DNA from: Chloroflexota bacterium
Lineage (GTDB): Bacteria > Chloroflexota > Anaerolineae > Aggregatilineales > Phototrophicaceae
Assembly: GCA_003242205.1 (NCBI GenBank)
Contig: QGUR01000097.1
Span: 1 to 14,493, forward strand
Length of the DNA stretch: 14,493 nt
Direction: 5' to 3'
Below the pieces are notes generated by a model. That model ran no database searches, was not told where the DNA came from, and saw nothing but the letters and a program-made list of their open reading frames with translations. The position numbers were made by a program, and so were the translations under genes. Numbering within the stretch: the first letter of the stretch is position 1; each line of letters begins with the position of its first letter. Shown piece by piece: positions 12,894 to 14,493 of the stretch.

Positions 12894-14444
12894 ATGCGGG
12901 CGAGAACGGCGGCGCTGTTGGGGATACTCATTCTGGCGGTGGTGCTGTCAGGAGGGGCGCTTCAGGCCCAGTCCCTGCCGCCGACCGTCGTCAGCTTCAG
13001 CGCCGATGTTGCGTCGATCACGGTTGATGAGGCCGAGGCGGGCCAGACAACGACAACCCTCTCCTGGGAAACGGTAGGTGTGTCCGATGGCCAGCGGATC
13101 GTGCTGCAGGTCTACGGGCGCATGGGCTGGCAGCCGCTGCTCGGCACGGAGAACGCGGCGCTGCCCGCAACCGGAACCTATGTCGACCGCATCCAGAACT
13201 ACTGCGGATTTTGCTCGCCCACCTATCGGATTGCGATCGTCGATGGACAGAACCGTATCCTTGACCAGCAGATCGCGATGATTGAGTGGGCGGAACCGCC
13301 CGGCGCGCCTGCCATCACCCGTTTTGAAACGGGCGTGCAGCGCATCGAGGCCAATTCGCTGGCGCAACGCACGGCCCGCGTGACTGTCTTCTGGGAAGTG
13401 ACCAACCGTCTCCCGAACTCGAACCTTGTCTTTGAGCAGGTGCTTGAGGACGGGACAGCCGTTTCTGTCGAGCAGCCGCGCGAATCCCTGTGGGTTGGCT
13501 CAGTCGGGCAGGGTGAAGTCATTCCGGTGCTGCCACAAACCGAGAATTACGTCCAGCTTCGCCTGCGTCTGGTCAATGCTGGCAGCGGCGCGTTATACGA
13601 CGAGGCGTTCATCACAATCCCGCTGATCGGCGCGGTCACGGTTCCGGTTGTGCCGCAGTCGCCGCCACAGCCATCGATACTTGCGGCGACGGGCGAAGTG
13701 ATCGATCCGGCGCGCCCGATACCCGAAAACCTGCCGCCCGAAGTCCTGTCATTTTTCGTCACGCCGCCGGAGGTGGAGCGGGGCGGCGCGGTTTCGGTCT
13801 ACTGGAATGTCATCAATGCCCGCGCGGTGCTGGTTGCCCGGCTGAACGCGGCAGGCGATCCGGTCGAGTTCTATAGCAACCCGGCGCTGGCGGGCACATG
13901 GCTGCTGTCTCTGCCGGAGCGATATGTCGATTCGGCGACGTTCTATTTACTGGCGGCTGGCGCGGATGAGCAGGTGATCGAGCGCTATGCGACCGTGCGC
14001 GTTCAATGCCCTTACACCTACTTCTTTGGCGAAGCGCGGGATGCAGGTTGCCCGCGTTCCGGCGCGCTGGAAGTCAGCGGAGCGTACCAACCCTTCGAGC
14101 GTGGTTTCATGATCTGGCGCGGCGACACGCGGCAAATCTTCGTCTTTTTCAACGACACCGGGCGTTCGCTGGTCGTACCTGATACATGGGTCGAAGGCGA
14201 ACCGCTCAATATCCTGTCACAACCTCCTGCGGGTTTGTATGCCCCGGAGCGCGGTTTTGGCAAGGTGTGGCTGAACACAGTCGAAATCATGAACGGCCTT
14301 GGATGGGCGACCGGGCCGGAGTTATCGTACGCCATGCGCGTGCAGGAGTCGGGCCGGGTCGACGAGCAGCGCACGTTTCTGGCGCTGCCCGACGGGCGCG
14401 TCGTCTCCACAGGCAGTGATGGTTGGGGTTTCATCGGCAACTGA
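12894..14444 (+). CDS. Secreted multi-domain beta-sandwich protein, function unknown
   Basis: This 516-aa protein begins with a signal peptide (RARTAALLGILILAVVLSG, then LQAQS) and is otherwise beta-rich. Three Ig-like/beta-sandwich units can be made out. They span ~30-140 (VVSFSADVASITVDEAEAGQ...TLSWETV), ~140-245 (ITRFETGVQRIEAN...VTVFWEVTN) and ~281-370 (VLSFFVTPPEVERGGAVSVYWNV). Each starts with the same type of strand and a W-E/N-V turn, so they look like divergent repeats. The C-terminal domain (~371-516) has YQPFERGFMIWRGDTRQIFV and PAGLYAPERGFGKVWLN...GLGWAT. I associate this with many secreted Chloroflexota proteins, but I know no function for it. No lipobox or LPXTG is seen. AAGGAG 9 bases before the ATG fixes the start. 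Extracellular binding or surface role is likely. Confidence 0.85.
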   Translation: MRARTAALLGILILAVVLSGGALQAQSLPPTVVSFSADVASITVDEAEAGQTTTTLSWETVGVSDGQRIVLQVYGRMGWQPLLGTENAALPATGTYVDRIQNYCGFCSPTYRIAIVDGQNRILDQQIAMIEWAEPPGAPAITRFETGVQRIEANSLAQRTARVTVFWEVTNRLPNSNLVFEQVLEDGTAVSVEQPRESLWVGSVGQGEVIPVLPQTENYVQLRLRLVNAGSGALYDEAFITIPLIGAVTVPVVPQSPPQPSILAATGEVIDPARPIPENLPPEVLSFFVTPPEVERGGAVSVYWNVINARAVLVARLNAAGDPVEFYSNPALAGTWLLSLPERYVDSATFYLLAAGADEQVIERYATVRVQCPYTYFFGEARDAGCPRSGALEVSGAYQPFERGFMIWRGDTRQIFVFFNDTGRSLVVPDTWVEGEPLNILSQPPAGLYAPERGFGKVWLNTVEIMNGLGWATGPELSYAMRVQESGRVDEQRTFLALPDGRVVSTGSDGWGFIGN

Positions 14445-14451
14445 GTGAAAG

Positions 14452-14493
14452 ATGGCGGTGAATAGCGGTATCATAGGCGGCGCGAAGCAAGTT
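14452..14493 (+). CDS. Possible start of a further gene, cut by the window end
   Basis: An ATG at 14452 begins a frame (MAVNSGIIGGAKQV) that stays open to the window end, 8 bases after the stop of the secreted protein. No good ribosome binding site is visible and 14 codons are too few to judge. The bases may instead be promoter sequence of a later gene: TATCAT at 14469-14474 resembles a -10 box. Confidence 0.2.
   Translation, partial: MAVNSGIIGGAKQV

Noticed and set aside
1..14493. tRNA, rRNA, CRISPR arrays, transposases, phage genes, toxin-antitoxin or defence clusters
   Set aside because: I looked for repeated spacers, RNA-gene signatures and motif-bearing proteins of these classes and saw none. 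Short tRNA-like folds cannot be fully excluded without tRNAscan-type software.

Overview
The window is about 14.5 kb of moderately GC-rich bacterial DNA (my impression is 55-60% GC; not computed). Gene content and style suggest a member of the Chloroflexota, probably Anaerolineae-like: large secreted or membrane proteins with lineage-type beta-sandwich C-termini, a secreted glycosidase carrying an SH3 domain, a lacI-led sugar ABC importer operon without its ATPase, and CCTCACCCCCTAACCCC-type intergenic inverted repeats. The taxon is inferred from recognition of these features, not from a marker gene.

Left part (1-7.4 kb). The first ~50 bases look like an imperfect Illumina Nextera Read 2 transposase adapter, so the window probably starts at a contig edge and the first gene is cut there. 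That gene (+ strand) is the C-terminal end of a Chloroflexota-type protein with a beta-sandwich tail. It converges on a minus-strand cluster, in transcription order: secreted glycosidase with SH3 domain, then a strong sigma70 promoter with a LacI-type operator at the expected start point, LacI-family repressor, extracellular sugar-binding protein, MalF-type permease and MalG-type permease. A hairpin lies between binding protein and permeases. The glycosidase would release a sugar outside the cell, the importer would take it up and the repressor would sense it; this link is inferred from order and strand. The ATPase must come from elsewhere.

Middle part (7.4-10.7 kb). A GNAT acetyltransferase (-), an orphan 115-residue protein (+), a zinc-dependent medium-chain dehydrogenase (-) and an orphan 110-residue protein (+) follow. 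The last has a GAAC-N4-GTTC palindrome (the core of a Gram-positive-type LexA box) directly before its ribosome binding site. A perfect 18-bp stem with a 4-nt loop ends this section.

Right part (10.7-14.5 kb). A well-formed promoter drives a leader of roughly 280 nt in front of an ABC-F ATPase gene. The leader holds an 8-codon ORF with its own good ribosome binding site, a stem that would hide the ABC-F Shine-Dalgarno, and upstream segments that could compete with that stem. This is the expected layout of a translation-attenuated, ribosome-targeting-antibiotic resistance ABC-F, and I regard it as the most interesting feature here. The ABC-F gene ends inside a repeat-like inverted element that supplies its stop codon. 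A secreted multi-domain beta-sandwich protein follows, and possibly the start of another gene at the window end.

No rRNA, tRNA, CRISPR array, transposase or phage gene was recognised.
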